A stretch of 64,000 nucleotides of DNA, taken from the NCBI GenBank assembly GCA_963580285.1, contig OY757011.1, forward strand, positions 119,293,874 through 119,357,873. The letters run 5' to 3'. The translations under genes were made by a program, and so were the position numbers. The stretch is from Lucinisca nassula. Taxonomy: Eukaryota > Mollusca > Bivalvia > Lucinida > Lucinidae. The notes under the pieces were generated by a model. The model did no database searches. It was not told where the DNA came from and saw only the letters and a list, made by a program, of their open reading frames with translations. Positions within the stretch are counted from its first letter, which is position 1; each line of letters starts with the position of its first letter. Below are positions 42,911-54,897 of this stretch, piece after piece.

Positions 42911-45538
42911 TAGCTCACCTGGGCCGAAGGCTCCATGGGAGCTTATAGTATAACTGGTCATCCGCCGTCCGTCGTCCGTCGGCCGTCGTCCGTCGTCTGT
43001 CCGTCACCACCTTTGACCAGTTATATCTCTGCAGCCTGCAGGCTGATCTCAATCATTTCTTATCTGTAGCATGCCTTGGGTGGGGCAACGAAGAATTTAG
43101 GTTTTTATCAAAATTGATTGAAAACTTTGGTTGCTATGGCAATCCCAATTTCCCATAGACTTACAATGGAAAATGCTTGTCATCACCGTAGCACCTTCAT
43201 TTTTGATCGGATCTTTCTGAAACTTATATGTAAGGTGGCTGAGGATAAAAGCTCGGATGAGTTCGAAAACCGGCCAAGTCGGCCCATTAGTTATAGAGTT
43301 ACGTCCCTTTGATTGCTGAAAATGCCGATTTTTGACCTTGTCATCACAATAGCCCCTTCAGTTTTGATCGGATCTTTCTGAAACTTACATTTAAGGTGAC
43401 TGGGGATAAAACCTCGGATGAGTTCGAAAACCGGCCAAGTCGGCCTATTTATCATAGAGTTACGTCCCTTTGATTGCTGAAAATTCAGATATTTGACCTT
43501 GTCATCACCGCAGCCCCTTCAGTTTTGTTCGGATCTTTCCAAATCTTATATGTAAGGTGGCAGGGGATAAAAACTTGGATGAGTTCGAAAACCGGCCAAG
43601 TAGGCCCATTTATCATAGAGTAATGTCCCTTTGATTGCTGAAAATGCAGATATTTGTCCTTGTCATCACTGTAGCCCCTTCAGTTTTCATCGGATCTTTC
43701 TGATACTTATATGTAAGGTGACTGGGGATAAAACCTCGGATGGGTTCGAAAACTGGCCTAGTCTGCCCATTTATCGTAGAGTTAAGTCCCTTTGATTGCT
43801 GAAAATGCCAATTTTGGACCTTGTCATCACTGTAGCCCCTTCAGTTTTGATCGGATCTATCTGAAACTTATATGAAAGGTAGCTTGGGATAAAAACTCAG
43901 AGGAGTTAGGAAAATGGCCAAGTCGGCCCATTAATCATAGAGTTACGTCCCTTTGATTGCTGAAAATGCCCATTTTTGACCTTTTCATCACAATAGCAAT
44001 CACCATAGCCATTTCAGTTTTGATCGAATCATTCTGAAACTTATATGTAACGTGGCTGGGGATAAAATCTCGGATGAGTTCCAAAACCAGCCAAGTTGGT
44101 CCATTTATCACAGAGTAACGTCCCTTTGATTGCTGAAAATGCCGATTTTTGACCTTGTCATCACCTTTGCCCTTTCAGTTTTGATCGGATCTTTCTGAAA
44201 CTTATTTGTAAGGTGGCTGGGGATAAAACCTGGGATGAGTTCGAATACCGGCCAAGGTGGCGTATTTATCATAGAGTTAGGTCCCTTTGATTGCTTAAAA
44301 TGTTGATTTTTGACCTTGTCATGACTGTAGCCCCTTCAGTTTTGATCTGATCTTTCTGAAACTTATATGTAAGGTGGCTGGGGATAAAACATCGGATGAG
44401 TTTGAAAACCAGCCAAGTTGCCCCATTTACTATATAGTTATGTCCCTTTGATGGCCGAAAATGTCGATTTTTGACCTTGTCACCACAGTAGCCCCTTCAG
44501 TTTTAATCGGACCTTTCTGAAACTAATATGTAAGGTGACTGGGGATAAAACCTAGAATGAGTTCGAATACCGACCAAGTTGGCCCATTTATCATAGATTT
44601 ACGTCCCTTTGATTGCTGAAAATGCCGATTTTTGACCTTTTCATCACCATAGCCCCTTCAGTTTTGATCAGATCTTTCTGAAACTTATATGTAAGGTGGC
44701 TGGGTATAAAATCTCGGATGAGTTCGAAAACAGGCCAAGTCAGCCCATTTATTGTAGAGTTATGTCCCTTTGATGGCTGAAAATGTTGATTTTTGACCTT
44801 GTCATCGCCGTAGCCCCTTCAGTTTTGATCGGATTTTTCTAGAACTTACATGAAATGTGGCTGGGGATGAAACCTCGGATGAGTTCGAAAACTGGCCAAG
44901 TTGGCCCATTTATCTTAGAGTAACATCCCTTTGATTGCTAAAAATGCCAAATTTTGACAGTGTTATCACTATAGCCCCTTCAGTTTTGATCGGATCTTTC
45001 TGAAACCTATATGTAAGGTGGCTGGGAATAAAACCTTGGATGAGTTTGAATACTGGCCAAGTCGGCACATTTATTATAGAGTTACGTGCCTTTGATTGCT
45101 TAAAAATGCCTATTTTCGACCTCGTTAGCACTGCTTCCCCTTCAGTTTTGATCGGATCTTCATGAAACTTACAAACAAATAAGTCAGGCAGAAAAGCTCT
45201 GAGGAGTTTGAAAACTTGTGAGGTTTGCCTATTTGTCACAGAGTAACATCCCTTTGATTGCAGCAGTTAATTGCTTAATTTTGAACTTGTCATCACCATA
45301 GCCCCATCAGTTTATATCGGATCTTCTTAGCAAGTCAGGAATAAAAGCTAGAATGAGTTTGAAAGCTGGTGAGGTCAGCCTATTTATCATAGAGTTACAT
45401 TCTATTTGATTTGCAGAAATTGCTTACCCTGTCATCACCATGTCCTTCCATTAATCCTTCAGTAAAGGTTGGCACTTCCTGAAACTTTGAATCTGTTAGC
45501 TCAGGTGAGCGATACAGGACCAGCTTGGTCCTCTTGTT
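42911..45538 (+). mobile_element. Nested Helentron-like element with 161-bp core
   Basis: 5' TAGCTCACCTGGGCCGAAGG with CCGTCCGTCGTCCGTCGGCC; about fourteen 161-bp modules of the same type as 2630-4080; 3' TCAGGTGAGC (45501-45510), hairpin GGACCAGCTTGGTCC, CTCTTGTT. This is the most complete copy of the 161-bp family. T counts at the junction (5 and 4, against 7 in the empty paralogue) fit insertion between T and T without duplication. Confidence 0.85.
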
Positions 45539-47056
45539 TTCTGATCGACTTCATTCTTGCAGATAACGAGGACAAGCATGAAATCTCGATCAAGTTCGAT
45601 TTTGGGCTGAATCGGATTATTCACTCAGGAGTTACCTGCCCTTGAGCGTTGAAAAAATTGCCTATTGACTTAACATGGGGAGAATGTCGTCATCACCGTA
45701 GCTGCTTCAATTATTTTCAGATTGGCTTTATTCTTGCAGATAACCAGCACAGCCATGAAATCTCGGTCAAGTTCGATAACTTGCAGAATCGGATCATTCA
45801 CTTAGGAGTTACCTGCCCTTGTGTGTTTTTGCATTAGGGTTAATGGGAATTTCAAAAATGTATATATTAAAGACTACTTGGCTAACTTTGATCAAATTTC
45901 ATGTGTCGCATTATTGCGCAAGTGGAAAGGCTTCATTAGGTTTTCAGGCAGATCTGAGTGGAACTCTGGTTGCCATGGCAACATCTAGCTCCCATAGACT
46001 TCACATAGGAAAAAGCTTGTCATCACTCTAGCTCCGTCAATTTTTTTCTGAACGACTTCATTCTTGCAGATAACCAGTACAGGCATAAAATCTCGGTCAA
46101 GTTCGATTTTGGGCCGAATCAGATAATTCACTCAAGAGTTACGTCCCCTTGAGCGCCCGAAAAATTGCCTATCGACTTAACATGGGGAAAATGTTGTCAT
46201 CACTGTAGCTGCTTCAATTTTGTTCGGATTGGCTTCATTCTTACAGATAACCAGCACAGCCATGAAATCTCGGTCAAGTTCGATAACTGGCAGAATCGGA
46301 TCATTCACTTAGGAGTTACCTGCCCTTGTGTGTTTTTGCATAAGGGTTAATGTGAATTTCAAAAATGTATATCTTGAAGACTACTTGGCCGACTTTGATC
46401 AAATTTCATGTGTAACATTATTGGGCAAGTGGAAAGACTGCATAAGGTTTTCATGCAGATCTGAGTGGAACACTGGTTACCATGGCAACATATAGCTCCC
46501 ATAGACTTAACATAGGAAAAAGCTTGTCATCACTCTAGCTCCGTCAATTTTTTTCTGATCGACTTCATTCTTGCAGATAATAAGGACAGGCATAAAATCT
46601 CGGTTAAGTTCGATTTTGGGCAGAATCGGAATATTGACCTCGGAGTTACGTGACCTTGAGCGACAAAAAATTTGCCCATAGACTTAACATAGGGAAAATG
46701 TTGTGACTACGATAGCGACTAGAATTTTTTTCAGATCAGCTTCAAACTTGCAGGTAACGAGGACAGGCATAAAATCACGGTTAAGTTCGATTTTGGGCCG
46801 AATCGGATTATTTGCCTTGGAGTTACCTGCCCTTGAGCATGAAAAAATACGTTGTGACCACGATAACAACTTTATTTTTATTCAGATCAGCTTCAAACTT
46901 GCTGGTAACGAGGACAGGCATAAAATCCCGGTTAAGTTCGATTTTGGGCCGAATCGGAATATTGACCTCGGAGTTACGTGACCTTGAGCGACAAAAAATT
47001 TGCCCATAGACTTAACATAGGGAAAATGTTGTGACAGGAATAGCGACTTGAATTTT

Positions 47057-47670
47057 TAGCTCACCTGAGTCAAAGGCTCCAGTGAGCTGATAGTATACCA
47101 AGGCTCCGGAGTCCATCGTCTGTCGTCCGTCCATCCATCGTCCACACTTTCAATGAAGCATATCTCAGAAGGCAGTCGACCAATCTTGTTTAAATTTTAT
47201 GTGTAGCACCATTGGGCAAGGGGAAAGGCTGCATTAGGTTTTGGAGCTAGTCTGGTTCATTTGTTCCTTCATTCTTCTTTCTCTCCATATAGAGATAATA
47301 GACCAATGTTAAATTTTTAATCAAAGATTTCTCAGGAACTATAAAAGCTAGAAGCATCAAATTTGGTATTCAATAGAATAGTGATGACTTATTTTGTGTA
47401 AGAGACATTGGGCTTTCTCAGCTTATTTGCTCATCTGTTCTTTCATTCTTCTTTCTCTCCATTTTGACCAATGTTAAATTTTCGTCAAAGATTTCTCAGG
47501 AACTATAGAAGCTAGAAGTCTCAAACTTGGAATGCAATGCAATAATGATGACTTATATCCTGTAAGGGTCAATGGGCTGGATTCTATTAGCAGATTTAGT
47601 AGTCAAGTCTGTGAATTGTTAAAACTTAAGTTCCTCAGGTGAGCGGTTTAGGCTCATTGAGCCTCTTGTT
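47057..47670 (+). mobile_element. Short Helentron-like unit adjoining the nest's 3' end
   Basis: A second 5' end TAGCTCACCTGAGTCAAAGG with GTCCATCGTCTGTCGTCCGT, two modules (TTTGACCAATGTTAAATTTT, GATTTCTCAGGAACTATA), then the 3' end shared with the outer unit. Only one 3' end exists for two 5' ends, so the outer element lost its own end or the two recombined. Confidence 0.65.
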
Positions 47671-47761
47671 TTGGATTTCCCATAGGTGCTTGCTTAATAC
47701 AGGTTGGACTGTATATGTAACTACTGAGTACTTGAAAGATTTATTGTCTTGATTGTTACAG

Positions 47762-47901
47762 GTAGCAGTGACATGCATTTGTATCTTTGTGATATTGCCA
47801 TTAAACCTAGTTGGTACGGTACTGGGTAGGAATCTGGCAGGACAGCCAGACTATCCCTGCAGAATAAATGCTGTACCAAGACCAATACCAGAGAAAAAAT
47901 G
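47762..47901 (+). CDS. TM9SF3: TM9SF3-like, visible exon 8
   Basis: [46 protein letters not shown](W). [12 protein letters not shown] and PCR(V/I)[12 protein letters not shown] are strongly conserved in TM9SF proteins; the first 20 residues are the fifth membrane helix. The acceptor GTTACAG is at 47760-47761 and the donor AAATG|GTAAGT at 47902. Phase 0 in, 2 out; the split Trp codon is completed by exon 9. Confidence 0.95.
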
Positions 47902-48257
47902 GTAAGTAATTTATCTGAGTCCTGGAGTGCATGTAGCCTTGAAGCGATATGCTATCAACCTTTATTGGAAAGGGCCAGGTTTCAGTCCGAGAAATTTTAT
48001 TGATCTATACTCACGACAATGTAACGACAAGGCCCGTATTTATACATTTTAAAACTCCCAACCTCCCCGCTTATCTGTTTTAATTTCCTCGCAAAGAGGT
48101 TATTTTACCGGTGTGTTGTCACGAAGTCTGTGATTTTACGGTTAGTGATTTCAGTTACTGGATTTCAAGTGGGGAATAAAGGTTGCAGTGGTCTTGAACG
48201 GCTGGTAGTCATAGTCGGCACTTCTGGGGGAATAGAGTGTAGGTGAGCTAAACTCAG

Positions 48258-48335
48258 ACACTCAGATAATCACCGCCACCAGGGATCCAACCAGGGACCT
48301 CAGCATCAGAGGCAAGTGCACTATCAACTGATCTG
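48258..48335 (-). mobile_element. tRNA-like SINE head
   Basis: The minus strand reads ACAGATCAGTTGATAGTGCA, CTTGCCTCTGATGCTGAGGT, CCCTGGTTGGATCCCTGGTG; GGTTGGATCCC is B-box-like. It is similar in layout to the head at 7826-7897. Downstream on the same strand (about 48180-48257) is CTCTATTCCCCCAGAAGTGC. The stems are imperfect, so a functional tRNA is unlikely. Confidence 0.55.
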
Positions 48336-48515
48336 TCATGTTCACTTCCATATTCCATGAGCTTGACATGACAGCCATAGTTAATGTTATATTACCTTCA
48401 CAAAATATGCCTGAGAGGCAGAAGTTTACCACTCCAATTCTTCCAAGATGTACCATTTGCTAGCATTTTCCCAGTTTTTAAGTTGATTTTTTATGCGAAA
48501 TCTGTTCAGATTTTT

Positions 48516-50267
48516 ATCCGCCGACCGAAAAGGTTCGGGGGATATAGCGATCAGCCTGGCGTCCGTCCGTCTGTCCGTCCGTCCGTAGACGCAACCTTGT
48601 GATGGCCATAACTCCTATACCCTTTGAGATTCATTGATGGTTCTTGGCACAATTGTTCACAAGGCTGAGATGGTGTGTCATGCGCAAGAACAAGAACTCT
48701 GGATGCCATGGTTTTTGAGTTATCTCCCCTTTTAATAAAATAGAATGACTACTTTGTGATGGCCATAACTCCAATACCCTTTGAGATATATTGATGGTAC
48801 CTGGCACAGTTGTTCACAAGGCTGAGACAGCGTGTCATGCACAAGAACCACAACTCTAGTTGCCATGGTTTTTGAGTTATCTCCCCTTCAAATAAAATAG
48901 AGTGACTACCTTGTGATTGCCATAACTTCAATACCCTTTAAGATATATTGATGATACCTGGCACAGTTGTTCACAAGGCCGAGACGATGTGTCATGCACA
49001 AGAACCACAACTCTGGGTGCCATGATTTTTGAGTTATCTCCCCTTCCAATAATATAGAATCGCTACCTTATAATTGTCACATCTCCAAAACTCTTTGAGA
49101 TATATTGTAATACCTGGCACAGCTGTTCACAAGGCTGAGACAATGTATCATGCACAAGAACCACAACTCTAGTTGCCATGGTTTTTGAGTTATCTCCCCT
49201 TCCAATAAAATAGAGTGACTACCTTGTGATGGCCATAACTTCAATACCCTTTAAGATATATTGATGATACCTGGCACAGTTGTTCACAAGGCCGAGACGG
49301 TGTGTCATGCACAAGAACCACAACTCTGGGTGCCATGGTTTTTGAGTTATCTCCCCTTCCAATAATATAGAATCACTACCTTATAATGGCCACATCTCCA
49401 AGACTCTTTGAGATATATTGATGGTACTTTGTACAGTTCTACATGAGGTTAAGCAGGTGTGTCACGTGCAAGAACCACAACTCCGTGTGCCCTGGTTTTT
49501 GAATTATCTCCCCTGACAATATAACCTTGTGATGGCCATAACTCCAGTACCCTTTGAGATATATTGATGGTACTTGGTACAATTGTATGCGCTTCATGCC
49601 TAAGAACCACAACTCTGGGTGCTATGATATTTGAGTTATCTTCCCTTCCAATATAACAGTATGACCACTTTGTGATCACAGTACCTCCAATACCATTTGA
49701 GACATATTGGTGGTACTTGATGCAGATGTACATGAGGTTTAACAGGAGTGTCATGCTCAAGAATTACAACTCGGGTTGCTCTGGTTTTTGAGTTATCTCC
49801 CCTGACAATATAACTTTGTGATGGCCATAACTCCAACACCCTTTGAGATATATTGAAGGAACTTGGCGCAATTGTATACAAGGTACAGAATGGGTGTCAT
49901 GTGCAAGAACCACAACTGTTGGTGCTGTGATATTTGAGTTATCTACCCTTCCAATATAACAGTATGACCAGCTTGTGATCACCATATCTCCAACACCTTT
50001 GGAGACATATTGATGGTATTTTGTACAGAAATACATGCGCTTAAGCAGGCATGCCATGCACAAGAACCACAATTCTGAGTGCCCTGGTTTTTTAGTTATC
50101 TCCTCTGACAGTATAATCTTGTGATGGCCATAACTGCAACACTTTTGTGAAATATTGCTGGTTTAATTCCGGGCACTTATTATTGGTGAACAGTCTTCTG
50201 AAGGCCATATTGGCTTTTGGTCGGGGGATTTGCCATCTCTTCCGATGGCTATTTTTAATTCTCTTGT
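48516..50267 (+). mobile_element. Helentron-like element, CCGCCGACCGAAAA family
   Basis: The 5' TCCGCCGACCGAAAA (48517-48531) pairs with 3' TTTTGGTCGGGGGA (50215-50228), with one mismatch and one extra base. Next to the 5' end are the hairpin CCGACCGAAAAGGTTCGGGG and GTCCGTCCGTCTGTCCGTCC. The core has about ten modules of around 158 bp (TTGTGATGGCCATAACTCCA ... GTGCCATGGTTTTTGAGTTA). The 3' end has the hairpin GCCATC/GATGGC (50232-50249) and CTCTTGT at 50261-50267. Confidence 0.85.
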
Positions 50268-50410
50268 ACAGAAATCCCAAAACAGCTATCGCTGGACAGT
50301 TTGGAGACTGGTCTGGCATAGTCAGATGTGTATCCAACTGGTGATAAGGATGGGTTGGGCCTGATTCATCCTGGGGCCAACAGCATTCTTTTATGGAGAT
50401 TATGACATTT

Positions 50411-52094
50411 TTAGCTCACCTGAGCCGAAGGTATTAGTATGCCAATGATCCGGCATTCGGCGTCCGTCGTCCGTTCACATTTTCAACTAAGTATATCTTT
50501 AAAGCCAGTTGGCCAATCATGATTAAATTTCATGAGAAGCATTATCAGGTTGGGGGAAAAGATGCATTATGTTTTGGGGCAGATTAGATGGAAACTCTTG
50601 TTGCCATGGCAACATATAGCTCCCATAGACTGACAATGGGAAAAACTTAAAAAACCAATAGGCCAAGAGCTTATATATGAAGCATGTAGCAGTGTCAAGT
50701 GGTGCCCTACATAAATTGTGCCAATCATGCCCCTTGGGTCTAAACTAGCCACACCCCGGGGTCCCTTAACCCCCATAGACTTATAATGGAAATAAAAGCT
50801 TAAAAAATCTTCTCTGAAACCGCTATGCACAGAGCTTACATATTAAACATGTAGCAATGTCAAGTGGTCCTCTACATAAATTGTGCCAATCATGTGCCCC
50901 CATAGACGTATAATGGAAAAAAAGCTAAAAAAATCTTCTTCTCTGAAACCACTAGGCCCAGAGCTTACAGATGAAGCATGTAGCAATGTCAAGTGGTCCC
51001 CTACATATATTGTGCCAATCATGCCCCTGGGGTCTAAACTGGCCACGTCCCGGGGTCCCTTAACCCCCATAGACTTACAATGGAAGTAAAAGCTTAAAAA
51101 ATCTTCTTCTCTGAAACCGCTAGGCACAGAGCTTACATATTAAGCATGTAGCAGTGTCAAGTGGTCGCCTTCATAAATTGTGCCAATCATGCCCCTGGGG
51201 TCAAAACTGGCCATGCCTCGGGGCCCCTTAGCCCCCATAGATTTAAAATGGAAAAAAAAATTAAAAAATCTTCTTCTCTGAAACCACCAGGCCCAGAGCT
51301 TACATATTAAGCATGTAGCAATGTCAAGTGGTTCCCTACATAAATTGTGCCAATCATGCCCCTGGGGTCTAAACTGGCCACACCCTGGTGCCTCTTAGCC
51401 CCCATAGACTTATAATGGAAAGAAAAGCTTAAAAAATCTTCTTCTCTGAAACCGCTAGTATTATTAGCTCACTTGAGCCGAATGTGAGGTATTAGTATGC
51501 CAATGGTCCGGCGTCCGTTCACATTTTCAAATAAGTATATCTTTAAAGCCACTTGGCCAATCATGATTAAATTTTATGAGAAGCATTAACCAGTTGGGGA
51601 AAAGATGCAGTATGTTTTGGGGCAATTCAGATTGAAACTGATGTTGCCATGGCAACATATAGCTCCCATAGACTACAATTGTAAAAACTTAAAAAATCTT
51701 CTTCTCTGAAACTGATAGGCCCAGAGCTTACATATTAAGCATGTACCAATGTCAAGTGGTCCCCTTTATAAATTGTGCCAATCATGCCCCTGGGGTCTAA
51801 ACTGGCCACGCCCCGGGCCCCTTAGCCCCCATAGACTTATAATGGAAAAAAAAAAACACTTCAAAAATCTTCTTCTCTGAAACCACTAGGCCCAGAGCTT
51901 ACATATTAAGCATGTAGCAATGTCAAGTGGTCCCCTACATTAATCCTACCAAACATGCCCCTAGGGTCCAAATTGAATTTGCCCTGTCCCATTAGGAAGA
52001 ACTTCAAAAAAAAAATTATGGTCAAAGACCATGAGACAAACAGCTAACTAAAATGTTCCTCAGGTGAATGGTTAGGCTCATTGAGCCTCTTGTT
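50411..52094 (+). mobile_element. Helentron-like element with CCCATAGACTTA modules
   Basis: 5' TAGCTCACCTGAGCCGAAGG; 3' CTCAGGTGAATGG, hairpin GGCTCATTGAGCC, CTCTTGTT. The core has modules of about 170 bp (TCTTCTCTGAAACCACTAGG, AAGCATGTAGCAATGTCAAG, TGGTCCCCTACATAAATTGT, GCCAATCATGCCCCTGGGGT). A second 5'-like start TTAGCTCACTTGAGCC at 51465 indicates a tandem or nested partial copy. Confidence 0.8.
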
Positions 52095-52684
52095 TTCCTG
52101 TTGCCATTCTCACCATTCTGCTGATTCAAAAAGGATAATTGTCAGTTTTTGGCAGAAGAATGAGCTCTGCTGTATAAGCCTGCCTGTGGAAAGCATGATA
52201 AGGTTAACAGACCAGCTGAATATGACCTACATATTGATGCCTGAGATGCTAAAATCCAAGCCATCTAACAATGGGTGGTTATGGCAGCCTCAGCATCTTT
52301 TCTTCAAGAGCAGACCCCAATTGAAAAGGAAGACAAAAGTAACTTTTGAAAAAGTTGCCTTCCCTGAAGATGTAATTATTCACCTTAAAAATATTGCACA
52401 TGAGGTCAGTTTCTGTAGAAAGACATTGCACTGTTCTGGTTAATGGCTTACATATAGGCGTTCCAAGATACAGTGAGGATGGTAAACTGGCCAGCTCGAT
52501 ATGACCTAAATAATGATATCTGGTCTATTTAACTATTTAATCTGACGGGTGGTTTTTCTTTGGGTACTCTGTTTTAATCTTCTCTGATTTCTTATTGGCT
52601 CAGTATAAGTGAAATCATCTTAAAAGCCAAAATAAAGAAGAAATACCTCTGGCTTTATACACATATGACATAATTTCATTGCAG
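52095..52684. other. Intronic sequence, no gene
   Basis: The open frame at 52081-52443 starts inside the preceding element's 3' hairpin and has no recognisable domain. About 52100-52160 resembles 11455-11525 (ATTCT-CTGATTCA ... TTGTCAGT-T-TGGCA-AAGAATG), a dispersed old repeat. A SINE-B body fragment is at about 52540-52625. Confidence 0.5.
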
Positions 52685-52753
52685 GTTCATGGAGCCAAGT
52701 GTTATAGTTGTTCTAGGTGGGATACTGCCATTTGGTTCCATTTTCATCGAAAT
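52685..52753 (+). CDS. TM9SF3: TM9SF3-like, visible exon 9
   Basis: (W)FMEPSVIVVLGGILPFGSIF, IE(M). 69 nt, the shortest exon; phase 2 in, 2 out. GGILPFGSIFIEM is a family signature in the middle of the membrane domain. The acceptor TTGCAG is at 52679-52684 and the donor GAAAT|GTAAGT at 52754. The next exon must begin with G to complete Met; both copies of exon 10 do. Confidence 0.95.
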
Positions 52754-52818
52754 GTAAGTATTCTACCAATATAATTTCATAATTCAAGATATATACATGT
52801 ATATTTTCAATGAATATG

Positions 52819-53060
52819 ATGGCCTCTGTGGCCTAGTGGACTTAATGATTAGGCCTCTCACTTTTGTGGGTTTGAGCCCCACTCAGGTCAGATTGGGCAC
52901 CAAGTTCTGCAATATAAAGTCTGATGGTTTTTCTCCTGTACTCCAGTTTTTGCCCACTTCTGAATAACGATTGGCTCTATATACATGAAATAATCTTGAA
53001 ATAACCTTAAAACAGAAATAAAAAGCAAAAAATCCTTCCTTAGGACACATATATTTAAAA
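52819..53060 (+). mobile_element. SINE-B with tRNA-like head
   Basis: GGCCTCTGTGGCCTAGTGGA (A-box-like) and GTGGGTTTGAGCCCCACTCA (B box GGTTTGAGCCC) form a tRNA-like head. The SINE-B body follows: CAAGTTCTGCAATATAAAGT, CTGATGGTTTTTCTCCTGTA, CGATTGGCTCTATATACATG, AAATAATCTTGAAATAACCT. The 3' end is A-rich. It lies 65 bp after exon 9. Confidence 0.75.
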
Positions 53061-53116
53061 AAAACATATGTAAAAAGAACTAGCATCAGACAGATGGTGG
53101 AAAGAAAATAACATTT

Positions 53117-53450
53117 TTTATGCCCCGCCATTCGGAGAATGGTGGAAGGGCAAATAGCTTTGCCCCTGACTGTTTGTTTGCCCGTTTGTTCATTCGTTTG
53201 TTCGTTTGTCCATCCACCAAAAACTTAAAACGCTGTCAATAACTTAATACTATTTCCGGATGGATTTTGAAATTACTCGAATGAGTGTAGCAAAATTAAT
53301 TTATTCTGCACGAAGGGTTAGGACTAGAAAGTCAAAAACAAGTGCTGCAAATATGTGAGAGGCATTTCTATAAGCTAGCTCTGAATCGTTTTGTACCAAA
53401 TATAGAACCTTCCACCTTTTGTGTAACAGAATTCAGTTGAAACGCAGGGT
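53117..53450 (+). mobile_element. Start of a TATGCCCCGCC-type tandem-module element
   Basis: The 5' hairpin TATGCCCCGCCATTCGGAGA, ATGGTGGAAGGGCAAATAGC is followed by TTTGCCCGTTTGTTCATTCG and CAATAACTTAATACTATTTC, GGATGGATTTTGAAATTACT, the same module as 56.7-57.5 kb. No matching 3' end was found, so it is truncated. Confidence 0.6.
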
Positions 53451-53595
53451 TAGATAGTTATTTTCTAGAAATTTATTTAGAAAATGCTTTTGATTTTTTA
53501 GCAAACAGTGAAGGCCCTGTGCGGCATCTGATTTGGGCCGGTACTGTTTGCCAGTATCCTTATTTTGGGGTTTTCTATATGAATAAAGACATGAA

Positions 53596-54475
53596 CCAGT
53601 GCTTCAGCTGAAGTGCACGACCCGCCGGATGCTTTTAGCTTTACGAGTGTTACCATTTATGGGTATGGCGGCCATTTTGGTCATGTGACCTGGACCTAAA
53701 AAGGTTCCCCCAATAAATGCGCCTTATCGTAAGGAGCAAAAATATATCTTATACTTTAGTACTGTATTCTGAATCGTTTGCAGGATAAAATGCATTCTTA
53801 CTTTTCCAATACAAAAGCATATGTGTCAAAGTTTGACCTAGGCACAAAGAATGTCAAGGTCAACCCAGGGTCACCATTTTAGCACTTTATGATGGGCCTA
53901 CGTCCCAGATGCTATTTATCAAGTTTCGTGGAAATCTGCCCAGTGGTTCTGGAGAAGACTATTTTTGAAGGGTTTTTACCATATATGGCTTGGCGGCCAT
54001 TTTGGTCATGTGACCTGGACCCCATAGCAAATTTTGGTTTCCCCCATCCCATAGAGGCTCCATATGAAATTTGACTTCAATCGGCCCAACGGTTTCCGAG
54101 GAGAAGCAGTTTGAAAATTTTCTTATTTTTCGCCTCGGCGAGGCTATACTAAATGGAATGTAATATTTCGCAAGTTCATTGGTTAGATCTCATTAATATC
54201 TATCAGTATGCCAAAAATTGTTTAAATATTCCAAGCAGTTAAGTCACTATCACTAATTTTCACAAACGGGTTACGGACGGACAGACAGACAGACCATATA
54301 TGGCTTGGCGGCCATTTGGGTCGTGACCTGGACCCCATGAGCAAATTTTGGTTTCCCCCATACCATAGAGGCTCCATATGAAATTTGACTTCAATCGGCC
54401 CAACGGTTTCCGAGGAGAAGCAGTTTGAAAATTTTCACATTTTTCACTATCACCAATTTTCACAAACGGGTTACG

Positions 54476-54510
<35 letters not shown>

Positions 54511-54897
54511 TATATATGGCTTGGCGGCCATTTTGGTCATGTGACCTGGACCCCATGAGCAAAGTTTGGTTTCCCCCATCCCATAGAGGCTCCATATGAA
54601 ATTTGACTTCAATCGGCCCAACGGTTTCCGAGGAGAATCAGTTCGAAAATTTTCACATTTTTCGCCTCGGCGAGGCTATACTAAATGGAATGTAATATTT
54701 CGCAAGTTCATTGGTTAGATCTCATTGATATCTATCAGTATGCCAAAAATTGTTTAAATATTCCAAGCGGTTAAGTCACTATCACCAATTTTCACAAACA
54801 GGTTAACGGACGGACAGACAGACTGACAGAATGACAGAATGACACGGTGATTTTAGGGCACTCTTAGAAATCAACCGACTTCAGTCGGTCGCTTGTT
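53596..54897 (+). mobile_element. Tandem-module element, CCAGTGCTTCAGCTGAAG family
   Basis: Starts CCAGTGCTTCAGCTGAAGTG, CACGACCCGCCGGATGC (hairpin CTTCAGCTGAAG) and ends AACCGACTTCAGTCGGTCGC, TTGTT (hairpin ACCGACTTCAGTCGGT). Modules: GGCTTGGCGGCCATTTTGGT, CATGTGACCTGGACCCCATG, CGCCTCGGCGAGGCTATACT, and (CAGA)n. The same start is at 59724. After CTTGTT there are 13 bp before the duplicated intron text resumes. Confidence 0.75.

Larger units (their letters stand above)
42648..47670 (+). mobile_element. Helentron-like nest (outer unit)
   Basis: The 5' GCTCACCTGAG starts at about 42650 (CATTTTTAGCTCACCTGAGC). The 3' CTCAGGTGAGC, hairpin GGCTCATTGAGCC and CTCTTGTT end at 47670. Core modules about 480 bp long (45540-47050; TGCAGATAACCAGCACAGCC, ATGAAATCTCGGTCAAGTTC, GGAGTTACCTGCCCTTG). 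The element at 42911-45538 is inserted within CTCCGTCAATTTTTTTCTGA; paralogous modules at 46036 and 46542 show the uninterrupted text. Confidence 0.8.
42511..47711. mobile_element. Tigger-like MITE hosting a 5-kb nest
   Basis: The ends CAGTCAAACCTGTCTTAG and the inverse of ATACAGGTTGGACTG are flanked by TA at 42509-42510 and 47712-47713. Internal GCAAGCA/TGCTTGC motifs pair near both ends. All but about 180 bp is the Helentron-like nest at 42648-47670. The right end is 50 bp from exon 8. Confidence 0.8.

Noticed and set aside
52081..52443. 120-codon plus-strand frame
   Set aside because: Begins in the 3' hairpin of a Helentron-like element, has no domain, and part of it is a dispersed repeat seen at 11455.
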